Assembly: GCA_035634255.1 (NCBI GenBank)
Contig: DASQDI010000136.1
Location: 1 to 41,946, forward strand
DNA: 41,946 nt
Direction: 5' to 3'
From: DATLMR01 sp035634255
GTDB taxonomy: Bacteria; Acidobacteriota; Blastocatellia; UBA7656
In this document: piece after piece, positions 33,521 to 41,597 of the stretch
How positions within the stretch are numbered: the stretch's first letter is position 1
Layout: every line of letters starts with the position of its first letter
Notes under the pieces: model-generated
Database searches by the model: none
What the model was told of the DNA's origin: nothing
What the model saw: only the letters and a program-made list of their open reading frames with translations
Translations under genes and position numbers: made by a program

Positions 33521-33715
33521 ATGAATGGCCAGAACAGGAAAGACATAAGACCCGGCTTGACGGTCGACATAGTCCTGAAGCAGGACCAGCGCGAGGGGAA
33601 AAGGACGCGCGGGGTCGTGAAGGATATTCTGACGAGTTCCGCCAAACACCCTCACGGCATCAAGGTGCGCCTTGAGACCGGGGAGGTTGGCAGGGTCAAA
33701 GAAATCATCGAGTAG
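33521..33715 (+). CDS. ywbE: YwbE family protein
   Basis: A 64-aa protein covering the full YwbE (DUF2196) family length. The family pattern is complete: RKDIRPGLTVDIVLKQDQR, GKRTRGVVKDILTSS, HPHGIKVRLETGEVGRV. This small beta-barrel is widespread and conserved, but its role is unknown. No signal peptide. AGGGA lies about 10 bases before ATG 33521. Confidence 0.92.
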   Translation: MNGQNRKDIRPGLTVDIVLKQDQREGKRTRGVVKDILTSSAKHPHGIKVRLETGEVGRVKEIIE

Positions 33716-33746
33716 AAGAATGCTTTTTCTCAGGAGATGAACCGAG

Positions 33747-34904
33747 ATGGGAAAAGTAATCTGCGCCGCGCTCATCTGCCTGCTCGCGTCTGTCGCCGCA
33801 ATGGGCGGAGGCGGGCAGCGTCGAGTCATCGTCTTCGACGGAGTGGTCACGGAGGTCGGGGCGTCAGCCATTAAATCCGACGACCTCTGGGTCACGCTCA
33901 AGGACCTGACCCGCGCCACAAAATTCGTCCTGAAGCCGCAGGGGATGTGCCGCGATGAGCTCTGCTTCCCGATCCCGAAGGCCAGAAGGAGCGCCTTCAT
34001 CGTGAAGAAGGGCCCGGCCACGTGGTTTAACCTGAGCGAGTTCGCCCGCCTCGTCAGGCAGCCCGTCGCGTACGATCAAAAGCACGCGGTCTGGTTCTTC
34101 GGCCCTCGCCCTGACGCGCGGAACGAATATCTTGCTTCGCTCGAAGCGCCGGACTTCGCTCTGCCGGACGTTAATGGCCGCATGCATTCGCTCTCCGATT
34201 TTCGCGGCAGGAAGGTGCTGCTGATCACGTGGGCCTCGTGGTGAGGGTGCAGGTTCGACCTGCCGGGCTGGCAGGCTCTTTACGCGGAGTTGAAGGGTAA
34301 AAACTTCGAGATAGTCTCGATAGCGCAGGACACGGGCGGCGCGAGGGATGCCGCCCGGTGGATAACCGCGGCGAAACCGGAGTACACGGTCCTGATAGAC
34401 GATAAGCACCTCGTGACGATGCTTTACAACATGGTGAACGTGCCCACTGCGGTCTGGATCGACGAGCGGGGGCGCATCGTTCGCCCGAACGAAGTCGCTT
34501 ACGTAGACAACAGATTCAAACAACTGCACGGCATAGACGCGGCGGCCTACCTCGACGGCATACGCGACTGGGTGGCGAACGGCGAGCGAAGCCCCTTCGT
34601 GCTTACCGGGCAGGAGTTGAAGGCGCTCCTGTCGCCCCAGAGCCCGGACCGCGCGATGGCTGACGCCGAGTTCGGCCTTGCCCAACACCTTTACAGCACC
34701 GGCCGGGGTGAAGACGCGATCCCTCACTTCAAGGAGGCCCAGAGGCTCGCGCCCGACAACTGGAATTACAAGCGGCAGGCATGGTCTCTGTCGGACGCGG
34801 AGCGCGATTACGGCACCAGTTTCGGCAAGGAGGTGCAAAAGCTGAACGGCAAGCCTTATTACGCCCCGCGAAGGCTGCCGGAAAAGAAGAGGCCGGATAG
34901 GTAG
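33747..34904 (+). CDS. Thioredoxin-like selenoprotein, UGA read as selenocysteine
   Basis: One continuous frame of 385 residues, interrupted only by TGA at 34242-34244. The context is ITWASW-U-GCRFDLPGW, exactly where AhpC/TlpA-type redoxins carry the redox-active Cys, giving a Sec-Gly-Cys centre. Both sides of the TGA are clearly one protein. The redoxin fold starts EAPDFALPDVNGRMHSLSDF and continues FEIVSIAQDTGGARDAARW and VPTAVWIDERG. An N-terminal exported segment (signal, residues 1-18) carries a stalk-like domain (WVTLKDLTRATKFVLK) and a C-terminal part looks TPR-like (ALAPDNWNYK region). A hairpin 15-31 bases after the TGA fits a bacterial SECIS. Likely role: periplasmic thiol/peroxide reduction. 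A pseudogene is the alternative. Confidence 0.75.
34259..34275 (+). promoter_or_regulatory. Candidate bacterial SECIS hairpin
   Basis: CCTGCC-GGGCT-GGCAGG: a 6-bp stem with a 5-base loop starting with G 21 bases after the UGA. Bacterial SECIS elements have an upper stem of at least 4 bp and a small G-containing loop about 16-37 bases downstream of the UGA. An alternative stem, GCAGGT-TCG-ACCTGC (34249-34263), competes with it and resembles the GCAGGU of E. coli fdhF. Confidence 0.6.
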
Positions 34905-34926
34905 AGGGCCGCAAGGTATTCGGATC

Positions 34927-35239
34927 ATGAAGAGTGAGAAAGAGTCGCCATTCGCTTGCGACCTGTCGGCCCTGACCGATGAGCAGAAGGGTCGGGCGGC
35001 TTAGGGAGAAGGTGCTTGAGGTAAGGGAGTTGCCCGACGGCTACGCCTTCCGTTTCAACATCGATTCCCGGACGGTCATGGAGGCGGCGGAGTTCATAGC
35101 CTGCGAACGCCTCTGCTGCCCATTCTTCGACTCCGAGTTGGGGGTAGGGCGCGAGGGCGGCCCGCCGTGGCTTCGTTTGAAAGGCCGCGAAGGGGTCGAA
35201 GATTTTATCCGGATCGAATTCGGGTTAAAGGATGAGTGA
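34927..35239 (+). pseudogene. Small conserved-type protein, split by a frameshift
   Basis: ATG 34927 opens MKSEKESPFACDLSALTDEQ and then KGR before a stop at 35002. The downstream frame (from about 34979) continues LREKVLEVRELPDGYAFRFN, FIACERLCCPFFDSELGV and LRLKGREGVEDFIRIEF to the stop at 35239. Together they give about 100 residues of what looks like one compact protein with a Cys pair (ERLCCPFF). The switch lies in the G-rich stretch around 34985-35000. I do not know its function. Either the gene is broken or one base is wrong in the G-rich tract. It follows the redoxin by 22 bases. Confidence 0.6.
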
Positions 35240-35294
35240 CGGGCCCGAAGACCTCAAGCCGCTCGGCCCCATCACTTTGCTTAATTCTGGTTTC

Positions 35295-37157
35295 TTAATT
35301 CTGGCCTTTCGCCGGCGACCCGCAGGCACAGGAGTTATTCCTCGTATCTCTGTCGGTGATCGCACAGATAGTATGCCCCGCCGGGAATTGAACCGAAGCC
35401 GATCCGCTTCTGACGGCCGCGTCGATTCTTGCCGTGACTCTGCGGTCCGGTGGCGTGTGCGATAGCGTGATGATGTTGCCGCGCTTCGTGATCGTGCCGG
35501 TGCCCGTCAGAGTCATTTCTCCGCAGCAGATCATGTACTGCCCCGTCAGAGAGTTGAACACCAGTTTGCTCGACCCGTTGGTGTCGTCCTGCAAACATAT
35601 GTCGAAAACGGTGACTGTAAAAGCACAGGTCGCCGAATTGCCCGAAGCGTCGGTCGCCCTACAGGTGACAGTTGTTGCGCCCACGGGGAAGACGCTGCCT
35701 GAAGCGGGCGTGCAGGCGGTTACGACTTCGGGGAGGCAGTTATCCATTACGGATGGGGCGGCGAAGCTGACACTCGCCCCAGCGTCGCCCGGCGTTTGAG
35801 CGGACGCCACAACGTCGGGCGGGCAGATGATCGTCGGGGCCTGCTGGTCCACAACCGTTACTGCGAATCTACAGGAGCCGGAAATGCCCGCTCCGTCAGT
35901 AGCGGAACAGACGACCGTGGTCGTGCCCCTGGGGAAGCTTGAGCCCGAAGGCGGACTGCAAACGGGCGCGATAGCTCCGGGGCAGTTGTCGGCCGCGGCG
36001 GGCGTATCATAATTCACAATGGCCGAGCATTGATTCAAAGCCGTGCCGGCTGAGATGTCTTCATGGCAGGCGAGCACAGGAGGCTCGTCATCATTTACTA
36101 TCACCATAAATGAGCAGCCCTCGCTATTACTGCTATCACACGTCACTTCGGTCTGGCCTACCGGGAAGAAGGAGCCCGACTCAGGTGAACAGGTCGCGGT
36201 GCAATTGCCTGTCGGATCGAGAGAGGGGTACTCAACGACTGCGCCGCACCGCCCCGGATCGGCAGGCTGTGTGACGGTTGTGGGGCAGGCGAGGTGGCAC
36301 GAAGGCACGCAGTCTTCCCACGTCGCGCCGATGCGCACCTCGTCTATGAATATCGACTCTTCCGGTTCTAGATTCGCAGTGCCTATGCCCAGATTCAGAA
36401 AGCTCGACACGTCGCCTGCGCCGACAGACGTGACGCCCGGATTACCAGAGTCGCCAAATGCCGGGTTTACCCAGAGTGAGAACCGGTCGTAGTTGCTGCC
36501 CGCGCCCGGCACGCTCTTGAACAGTCGCCCGACTACGAAGTAGATATTGATGTCGGGGTTCTCGCTGATGTCTGCGGCAAAGACTTCGTTCATGCCGAGG
36601 TTCAAACCGGCGAAGAAGTCGTTCGGGCCGCTCCCATCACCCTGGTTGATTCTCATCCCGATGTTCGGCGCATCGGGGTGAGCGCCCGTCGTGGAGCCGT
36701 CAAACCAGAAGGTCATAAAGTCGTTATCGTCGGGCGCTCCATTGAAAAAGAACAGGAAGCTGAAATAGACGGAATCCCCGTTTTGCGGCGATGCCAGCGG
36801 GCGGAAGGCCAGATTCGAGTCGTCGCCTGTAACCTCTGCGGCTGCCTGTCCCCCGTCAACGCGCCCTCCCCCCGCGACGGAGAAGGACATCTGCACGGGA
36901 ACAATCTCGCTGTTAGCCGCCGGGCCGCTCCAGGCCGCCCCCCATCCCGTGCCCCCATTTTGCCCCGTCAGTTCGCCCTTCATGTACTCGAATGACTCCC
37001 TGGCAATCAAAGTTGACGGTTGCGCGGCGGCTCTCGAATGAGCTTCCGTGGTTCGAGGCGCGAGCCCCACAAACTGCGAAAAGAATAAAGCGACTAAAGC
37101 CGTGAGGATCAAAGCAGGAACCGTCGCCCGCTTCACGAGCGAGGAAAATTTATTCAT
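35295..37157 (-). CDS. Secreted protein with three HYR repeats and shared C-terminal domain
   Basis: A 620-aa exported protein. A signal or anchor covers residues about 10-30 (VPALILTALVALFFSQFVG). Residues about 50-270 form a jelly-roll-like domain (RESFEYMKGELTGQNGG, VYFSFLFFFNG, IFIDEVRIG). Three HYR-type repeats follow, each with CSPxSGSxFPxGxTxVxC. The last 100 residues, from CLQDDTNG, match the C-terminus of the HYR protein at 14112-15797 with all six cysteines in the same places. AGGAG lies 12 bases before the ATG. The role is unknown, with cell-surface or matrix binding likely. An 11-bp direct repeat, CTTAATTCTGG, spans its stop codon (35280-35304). Confidence 0.85.
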   Translation of the reverse strand: MNKFSSLVKRATVPALILTALVALFFSQFVGLAPRTTEAHSRAAAQPSTLIARESFEYMKGELTGQNGGTGWGAAWSGPAANSEIVPVQMSFSVAGGGRVDGGQAAAEVTGDDSNLAFRPLASPQNGDSVYFSFLFFFNGAPDDNDFMTFWFDGSTTGAHPDAPNIGMRINQGDGSGPNDFFAGLNLGMNEVFAADISENPDINIYFVVGRLFKSVPGAGSNYDRFSLWVNPAFGDSGNPGVTSVGAGDVSSFLNLGIGTANLEPEESIFIDEVRIGATWEDCVPSCHLACPTTVTQPADPGRCGAVVEYPSLDPTGNCTATCSPESGSFFPVGQTEVTCDSSNSEGCSFMVIVNDDEPPVLACHEDISAGTALNQCSAIVNYDTPAAADNCPGAIAPVCSPPSGSSFPRGTTTVVCSATDGAGISGSCRFAVTVVDQQAPTIICPPDVVASAQTPGDAGASVSFAAPSVMDNCLPEVVTACTPASGSVFPVGATTVTCRATDASGNSATCAFTVTVFDICLQDDTNGSSKLVFNSLTGQYMICCGEMTLTGTGTITKRGNIITLSHTPPDRRVTARIDAAVRSGSASVQFPAGHTICAITDRDTRNNSCACGSPAKGQN

Positions 37158-37272
37158 TTGTTTTAATATCTCCTGAGACGCAGAAACCAGTCCTGTGGGG
37201 CAGGGTCTTCGCTTAAAGCTTTGCAGGGAGAATTAAATGGGAGCAGAAGTTGGTCCGTACTGTTACCGGCGA

Positions 37273-37301
37273 ATAGTAGGGCTTAAACTACCCTAAGTCA
37301 A
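37273..37301 (-). promoter_or_regulatory. Sigma-70-type promoter for the three-repeat HYR gene
   Basis: On the minus strand: TTGACT (37301-37296), a 17-base spacer, TACTAT (37278-37273). The leader to ATG 37157 is about 110 bases. It has the same -35 and spacer as the promoter of the other HYR gene. Confidence 0.6.
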
Positions 37302-37397
37302 TAATTCTCGAACCGCTGCCACGGTCGGGCGTTCCCCAAATTACGCGAAAATTTCCGTGCATTTGCCTTTTAACGGGGCGTTGTTGGGGATAGCGAA
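37302..37397. other. Intergenic stretch before the remnant at 37398
   Basis: About 96 bases between the HYR promoter and the minus-strand remnant. Nothing recognisable. The short stretch 37616-37654 on the other side of the remnant is likewise empty. Confidence 0.4.
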
Positions 37398-37615
37398 CTA
37401 CCAGGCTTCTATTGGTTCAGCATCACAGGCGGAGGTGAAGTAGATCAGTACAACCGAGACCATCTCATCCAGGATCACCGCCGCTTCATCAAGATTCCCG
37501 ACTTGTACCGCAGCATCGAAGAGCCGGAACAATTGCCAGTCCCGCGGCTGGGGCCGTCGATCTCGCGGGCCACATTATGCATCTCATCCACCTTCCCGAT
37601 AGAGGCTATCCGCAT
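37398..37615 (-). pseudogene. Short gene remnant with one frameshift
   Basis: On the minus strand, MRIASIGKVDEMHNVAREID runs from ATG 37615. After a one-base shift in the CCCC near 37545 the next frame reads RDWQLFRLFDAAVQVGNLD, then EAAVILDEMVSVVLIYFTSA, ending at TAG 37398. Together they give about 72 residues that look like one small helical protein. No ribosome-binding site is evident. I do not recognise the family. It may be a decayed gene or an indel error. Confidence 0.4.
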
Positions 37616-37654
37616 CGATTAGGCTGTGCTCATCATTCAGGACATATGGCCATC

Positions 37655-38416
37655 CTAGATTGATCGCTCTACCACCGTCCACATCGCCTCAGCCCACTGA
37701 GTGTAGCCCAGGTCAGATGGGTGGAGCCCGTCCGAGGAGAAAAGCTCCGGGCGTGAGCTCGCCGCCTCGCGGCTCAACTCGTATAGGTCGATGAGCAGAG
37801 CGCCGTGTCGGCTGGCAACTTCTTCTATGACTTTGTTGAATTGCTCCAGCTGTAATCGGAGGGATTCTCCGGCCGGCCCCTCCTTCATCGCTGGCGCGGA
37901 AGCGACGTCAGGAAGATTCGCCACGACGACTAACCGGGCCGTCTGCCTTAGCTTCGCGACCAGGGCCTCGTAATCCTCGGCAAACTGTTTCTCATCACGC
38001 CCTCTCAGGAGGTCGTTCATGCCAACGCAGATTGTCACGAGGGTCGCCCGTCTGCCTCCTAGCCGAGCGACCTGTTTATTAACAGCATCGGCGGCGGTGG
38101 CCCCCGCCGCGCAGAGATTAATCAGAGTGGCCCCAGAATGCTTTTGTTCTATTCGCGCAAAGAGACGGTCAACGTACCCCCCGCCGTTTTGAGCGCCCAG
38201 GCCTATCCCGGTGGAGTCTCCGACCGCCGCGTATACGAGAGGGGATGCCTGATCCCCTGCTACGGCACCGGGGCGGGCGCAGCTTACGCCGAGGACAAGT
38301 GTGAGCAGCGAGCTTATAAACACCCCGCAGGCGGGCCTTATGAAATTGCGCCCCGGAATAAAACAGGTCGGCGGGGTTAAAACTGCGCGCTTGATAATCA
38401 TCCTTGCTAACGCCAT
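37655..38416 (-). CDS. SGNH hydrolase, probable lipoprotein
   Basis: Up to 253 aa. The SGNH blocks are AAVGDSTGIG (nucleophile Ser), GAQNGGGYVDRL and NLCAAGATAAD (block II region), CVGMNDLLRG (block III) and SDGLHPSDLGY (block V Asp-His). LVLGVSCARPG forms a likely lipobox, so it would be anchored in the envelope. The start is uncertain (ATG 38416 or 38401) and the N-terminus before the hydrophobic segment is unusually long and basic. It differs from the SGNH protein at 1898-2668 in block I and is not a close copy. Confidence 0.85.
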   Translation of the reverse strand: MALARMIIKRAVLTPPTCFIPGRNFIRPACGVFISSLLTLVLGVSCARPGAVAGDQASPLVYAAVGDSTGIGLGAQNGGGYVDRLFARIEQKHSGATLINLCAAGATAADAVNKQVARLGGRRATLVTICVGMNDLLRGRDEKQFAEDYEALVAKLRQTARLVVVANLPDVASAPAMKEGPAGESLRLQLEQFNKVIEEVASRHGALLIDLYELSREAASSRPELFSSDGLHPSDLGYTQWAEAMWTVVERSI

Positions 38417-38530
38417 AGAATATCTATCGTGCCTGCGTGAGTTGCTACTCTAACTATATAATCGTCCGCGGGCGGGGTGAGCAACTCGATGCTACTTGCT
38501 CACTCCCGCCTCGGACCTCTCGCTTAGGAG

Positions 38531-38581
38531 GGCCAGGGCCTTTCGGTTTGCTCGCAGCAAGCCCGAAATCGCCCCTGGGCC
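38531..38581. terminator. Large stem-loop after the lipoprotein gene pair
   Basis: Outer stem GGCCAGGG (38531-38538) with CCCTGGGCC (38573-38581, one bulge), and inner stems TTTCGG with CCGAAA and TTGCT with AGCAA around a CGC loop. It lies 25 bases beyond the stop of the lipoprotein gene and could end its transcript. No T-run is present. Confidence 0.45.
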
Positions 38582-38606
38582 ACCTGAAGAAGTGATGAAC
38601 CGATCA

Positions 38607-39323
38607 TTAGTAGTTAGCACAGAACTCGGGGGCCTGTTCGTAACCAATGGGTGCCTCATAGCCGCATCCGCTACAGTCATAGTTGCGGCTCGGATCGTAA
38701 GGAGCACAATCCTCATCGTCATACCACCCGTCGCCATCGCTGTCGGGCCGATCCCTGCCCCATCCGGTCATGTATGCGGAGCCTACTATGTGCGCATAGT
38801 AGCCCTCGTATGTCATGTTGGTGACTTTTATCTGATAGGTGCCTGAGTAAACGTAGGTCAGGTCAGGCAGGTTTGCCTGCAACGAAGTTCCGTCACTCGA
38901 TACGGAAGTGGCGTAAACCGACCCGCAGAGGTAACCATTGGCGTCGAAGTACTCGACCTTGGGCGGGCCGTAAGTGGCATCGAAGCCCTGGCCGGTGATG
39001 GTACCGGACGCGGGAGGGGTGGGCAGGTACACCGACGCCGGACTAACTGAGAGGGCCACGTTGGAGTTGGTAACACGGATGGCCCTTAGATCGGAGCAGC
39101 GAAACCCGTGCGACGGAGCCGAAATCCTTCCACTCGAATCCGCGACATGGTTTCGAATTATCAAGGGGTTGGAGAAAGTGTAAACGATCAGGTAGGGTGC
39201 TCCGGGAGTCAGTGGCACAAAATTGAGGTCATGGGTGATAGTGCACGAGTTAAAGCCGGAGATTTTGCACCCCGGCAGGACAACCAGCAGAGAGAGCGAT
39301 AAGACTAGCAGTATCTTTTTCAT
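38607..39323 (-). CDS. Lipoprotein of unknown function with calcium-loop-like tail
   Basis: A 238-aa protein. A lipoprotein signal ends LVVLPGC, so it should be lipid-anchored. The middle part (SVSPASVYLPTPPASGTITG, LPDLTYVYSGTYQIKVTN) resembles an IPT/TIG-type Ig-like domain. Near the C-terminus DSDGDGWYDDEDCAPYDP matches a thrombospondin type 3/EF-hand-like calcium loop, followed by a Cys-rich end. ATG 39323 has GAAGGAGGT 8 bases upstream and shares one base with the stop of the upstream gene, so the two are translationally coupled. No known family is recognised for the whole chain. Confidence 0.75.
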   Translation of the reverse strand: MKKILLVLSLSLLVVLPGCKISGFNSCTITHDLNFVPLTPGAPYLIVYTFSNPLIIRNHVADSSGRISAPSHGFRCSDLRAIRVTNSNVALSVSPASVYLPTPPASGTITGQGFDATYGPPKVEYFDANGYLCGSVYATSVSSDGTSLQANLPDLTYVYSGTYQIKVTNMTYEGYYAHIVGSAYMTGWGRDRPDSDGDGWYDDEDCAPYDPSRNYDCSGCGYEAPIGYEQAPEFCANY

Positions 39324-40243
39324 CACTTTTTACCTCCTTCGCGGAGATTCAGGAGTCTTCCCACGGTGTCCTTGTTCAAGAAGATGTGTGCGGCAGACGG
39401 GTGTACTGCCCCGCGCGCCCCGTAGGGCCGGCCTGACACGTTCTTCTGCGCCTTCTTCTCCTCCCTGGTCTGGCCGGAATCGATCCTCTTCTGAACGATC
39501 ATCTGCTCGATGTCGCTCCGCGAATCGGTCAGCGGGTCGTCAGCAGCTACAGAGTAGGCGATGAGGAGCGCCTGCGTCGGGGTGACGCCCTGCGCGCCAG
39601 CTTGCCCGAACTGCTCAGGCAGGGCTACGCCGAGTGTGACCGCGCGGTCGTTCACTTCTTCTTCAATCATCTCGCGCAACCCGGCCCGCAACGCCGAGTC
39701 ACCGCGCTGGCTCCACTGGCGGCCTGATTTCGCCTGCCGGATTAGGTCCTGCTTAGTCAAGACGCCCCACTTGCCATCGGCTCGCGAACGGACTTCACCG
39801 TGCTCGTCGGACGAGGCGTCAGCGGCCTCCCCGATCTCTTGATCCGTGAGGGTCGCCAGCCGCTCCACGGCTGCGGCCGTGAGGGTGTCGGTCAATTCAT
39901 CGAGCGTGATGAGTGTGACCTCGCCTTTGAGCGCATCGCTTTCGGCCTTCGCCAGATTCTTCATGGTTTCGCCCGACATCCTGAGGCCGGACCGCCGATA
40001 GATGAAATCGGCCGTAGACCCGACCGCCGCATCTACCTGATCAGGAGTGGCGGCGGAAGCGAATCTAACTTCACTGCCGACCCCTTTACGCAATCGCTCC
40101 CGCAGGTTCTGTTTATGTTTAGAGGACGCTTCAGCCGGGAGCCTTGACACGCGCCAGATGGCTACGCTCCCGAGAGTGACGCAGGCGACCGCCAGAGCGA
40201 TAGACATCAACCGCCTTCGCTGTAAACCTTTAACCAAGTTCAT
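39323..40243 (-). CDS. Membrane-anchored protein of unknown function
   Basis: A 306-aa protein. One N-terminal hydrophobic segment (residues about 12-30, LMSIALAVACVTLGSVAIW) follows a basic start, suggesting an uncleaved anchor or signal. The rest is strongly charged and largely helical (TLDELTDTLTAAAVERLATL, REMIEEEVNDRAVTLGVAL). A C-terminal basic stretch reads EEKKAQKNVSGRPYGARGA. GAAGGAGGT lies 4 bases before ATG 40243. It is coupled to the lipoprotein by a TGATG overlap. I do not recognise the family. The pair may form an envelope complex (inference). Confidence 0.7.
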   Translation of the reverse strand: MNLVKGLQRRRLMSIALAVACVTLGSVAIWRVSRLPAEASSKHKQNLRERLRKGVGSEVRFASAATPDQVDAAVGSTADFIYRRSGLRMSGETMKNLAKAESDALKGEVTLITLDELTDTLTAAAVERLATLTDQEIGEAADASSDEHGEVRSRADGKWGVLTKQDLIRQAKSGRQWSQRGDSALRAGLREMIEEEVNDRAVTLGVALPEQFGQAGAQGVTPTQALLIAYSVAADDPLTDSRSDIEQMIVQKRIDSGQTREEKKAQKNVSGRPYGARGAVHPSAAHIFLNKDTVGRLLNLREGGKK

Positions 40244-40776
40244 AGAAACCTCCTTCTAGACGAGCCTTTTGTTGATCAGTAAGGCGACACCCGCTGATAG
40301 ATTCCATAGGCCGGGATCGCGGATGGGTGAAAGCTCTTAGCAATCAATGGTGAGTGTGTACTATTAAACGGACTGCACTTCGGGAAGCCCGCAGAGGTTA
40401 GTAGAAGTGAACCTCCAGGTCGCGAATAGAAACCTATCCCCCCGCGACTCTATGCAAGTTCGCAGGCAGATACCTTTCCGACTCCCGCAGCTTAGCCGTT
40501 ACTATGTTAGGATGCTTGTACTTCGGCCCGGCCCCCAAGGATTGGCCGCGAAACTCCAGCCACCACCAAAGCCGCCGGGGATCGTAGGAAAATCACTGAA
40601 TCAATTATCTCGGCAACGGTGATGAATACTACTCTTCGACGAAAGCATTGTCAACTTCAAAGTTAGTGGGGCTCATGCGGGCCGAATATCTCGAAGGTGA
40701 CCGCTAAGGTTCATTGAGGATGTAATCAGTTTTAGAAGGCTCCGGCCTTACGCGGAGTGCTTGCTCGGAGCCGTAG
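40244..40776. other. Long stretch without recognisable genes
   Basis: About 530 bases. The 71-codon frame at 40407-40622 has no ribosome-binding site or family motif. The stretch presumably holds the promoter of the 39323-40243 operon near 40260-40400, but no clear pair of boxes was found. Composition begins to shift toward AT here. Confidence 0.4.
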
Positions 40777-40917
40777 GGGACTCTGCTGTATGACTACCAA
40801 GTGGATATCGCCAATGGGACGTATAAGACCTTCCTTTTGGACCCTAATGAGTATCCCTTGACGGATACGGACGACGAAAAGATCAGTAACGACGAGCCCA
40901 CTCCCGGAATTGGTTAA
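40777..40917 (+). pseudogene. C-terminal remnant of an unknown protein
   Basis: The plus-strand frame reads GTLLYDYQVDIANGTYKTFL then LDPNEYPLTDTDDEKISNDE and stops at TAA 40915. An in-frame TAG stands at 40774 and no start codon or ribosome-binding site is found. The acidic, proline-ended tail looks like the end of a secreted or surface protein. Its last 35 bases overlap the minus-strand gene at 40883-41179, so at most one of the two can be intact there. Confidence 0.3.
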
Positions 40918-41179
40918 GCGCGATACTTGCGCCAGCAATTAGGATGTCGATTTCTTGGCTATGAAGTTTGGCTAAACCCGCAAGGTAGGATCGTTCTTGG
41001 TAAGCAGTAATAATGGGCTCAGAATGCGGATTTATTTTTGACCAGGTTTCAGCGCTAATAGCATCGACATCTGAGTTCGATATAAAGGCCACATCAAGCC
41101 AGTCTTGGTTTTCAAGCTTATTAGCCGCCTGTATAATTCTAGGATCATACTCTTCACAAAAACAAACTCGAATACGCAT
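40883..41179 (-). CDS. Short phosphotransacetylase-like protein, perhaps truncated
   Basis: A 98-aa frame that opens MRIRVCFCEEYDPRIIQAAN. DPRIIQAANKLENQ and YLAGLAKLHSQEIDILIAGA resemble, respectively, the N-terminal helix and the MVKLGDADG-type segment of phosphate acetyl/butyryltransferases. Those enzymes run to about 300 aa, so this is only the N-terminal third and its active site is missing. Codon use is AT-rich compared with the rest of the window. The ribosome-binding site (GAGAAAA) is weak. It may be a fragment acquired by transfer, or an unrelated small protein. Confidence 0.4.
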   Translation of the reverse strand: MRIRVCFCEEYDPRIIQAANKLENQDWLDVAFISNSDVDAISAETWSKINPHSEPIITAYQERSYLAGLAKLHSQEIDILIAGASIALNQFREWARRY

Positions 41180-41597
41180 AATATTTTCTCATATTAAACT
41201 AGGATAATAGGTGGCGCGGCCAGCCCGCAGAATAACAATCTATAAATTGATATGTAAAGCTAAGAAGCTCAGTTTTGTATTGCTGACTTGGAATGGGTTA
41301 GCGGGTTAATGCTTTGCATCACCGCCTCGAACACTGATCGAGTATGCACTTAATTCCCTGCTCAATCAGGCGATCAGCAAGGCAAGCACGCTTGCGGCGT
41401 GTTCACAACTAAATGAATTCTCTTGTTACTTCTTCAACGCCGGGTCAAACTCGGAATTCAAGGGGGCGTTTGTATTTAACATCTCACTATTTTCATTGAC
41501 GCCTATAAAAGTGCTATAAGCACCAGCATCACTCTTCGTCAGATGCTATTGTTTAAGAGCCGCGTAAGGTTCGCTCGTCCTTCATACGGAGGCCTAG
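41180..41597. other. AT-rich intergenic region
   Basis: About 420 bases between divergent genes, clearly lower in GC than the first 40 kb. A small hairpin, GTGCT-ATA-AGCAC, lies around 41511-41523. TTGACG at 41496 is not followed by a well-spaced -10 box. No gene is recognised. Confidence 0.45.

Noticed and set aside
34242..34244. In-frame TGA taken as a nonsense mutation making a pseudogene
   Set aside because: It sits at the redox-active position of a redoxin, the frame is intact on both sides, and a SECIS-like hairpin follows. Selenocysteine is the better reading.
35600..36300. Repeated sequence in the three-repeat HYR gene as a CRISPR-like array
   Set aside because: The repeats are coding, diverged HYR domains with protein-level periodicity, not identical short repeats with spacers.
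41496..41520. TTGACG followed by TATAAG as a promoter
   Set aside because: The spacer is only 13 bases, too short for a sigma-70 promoter.
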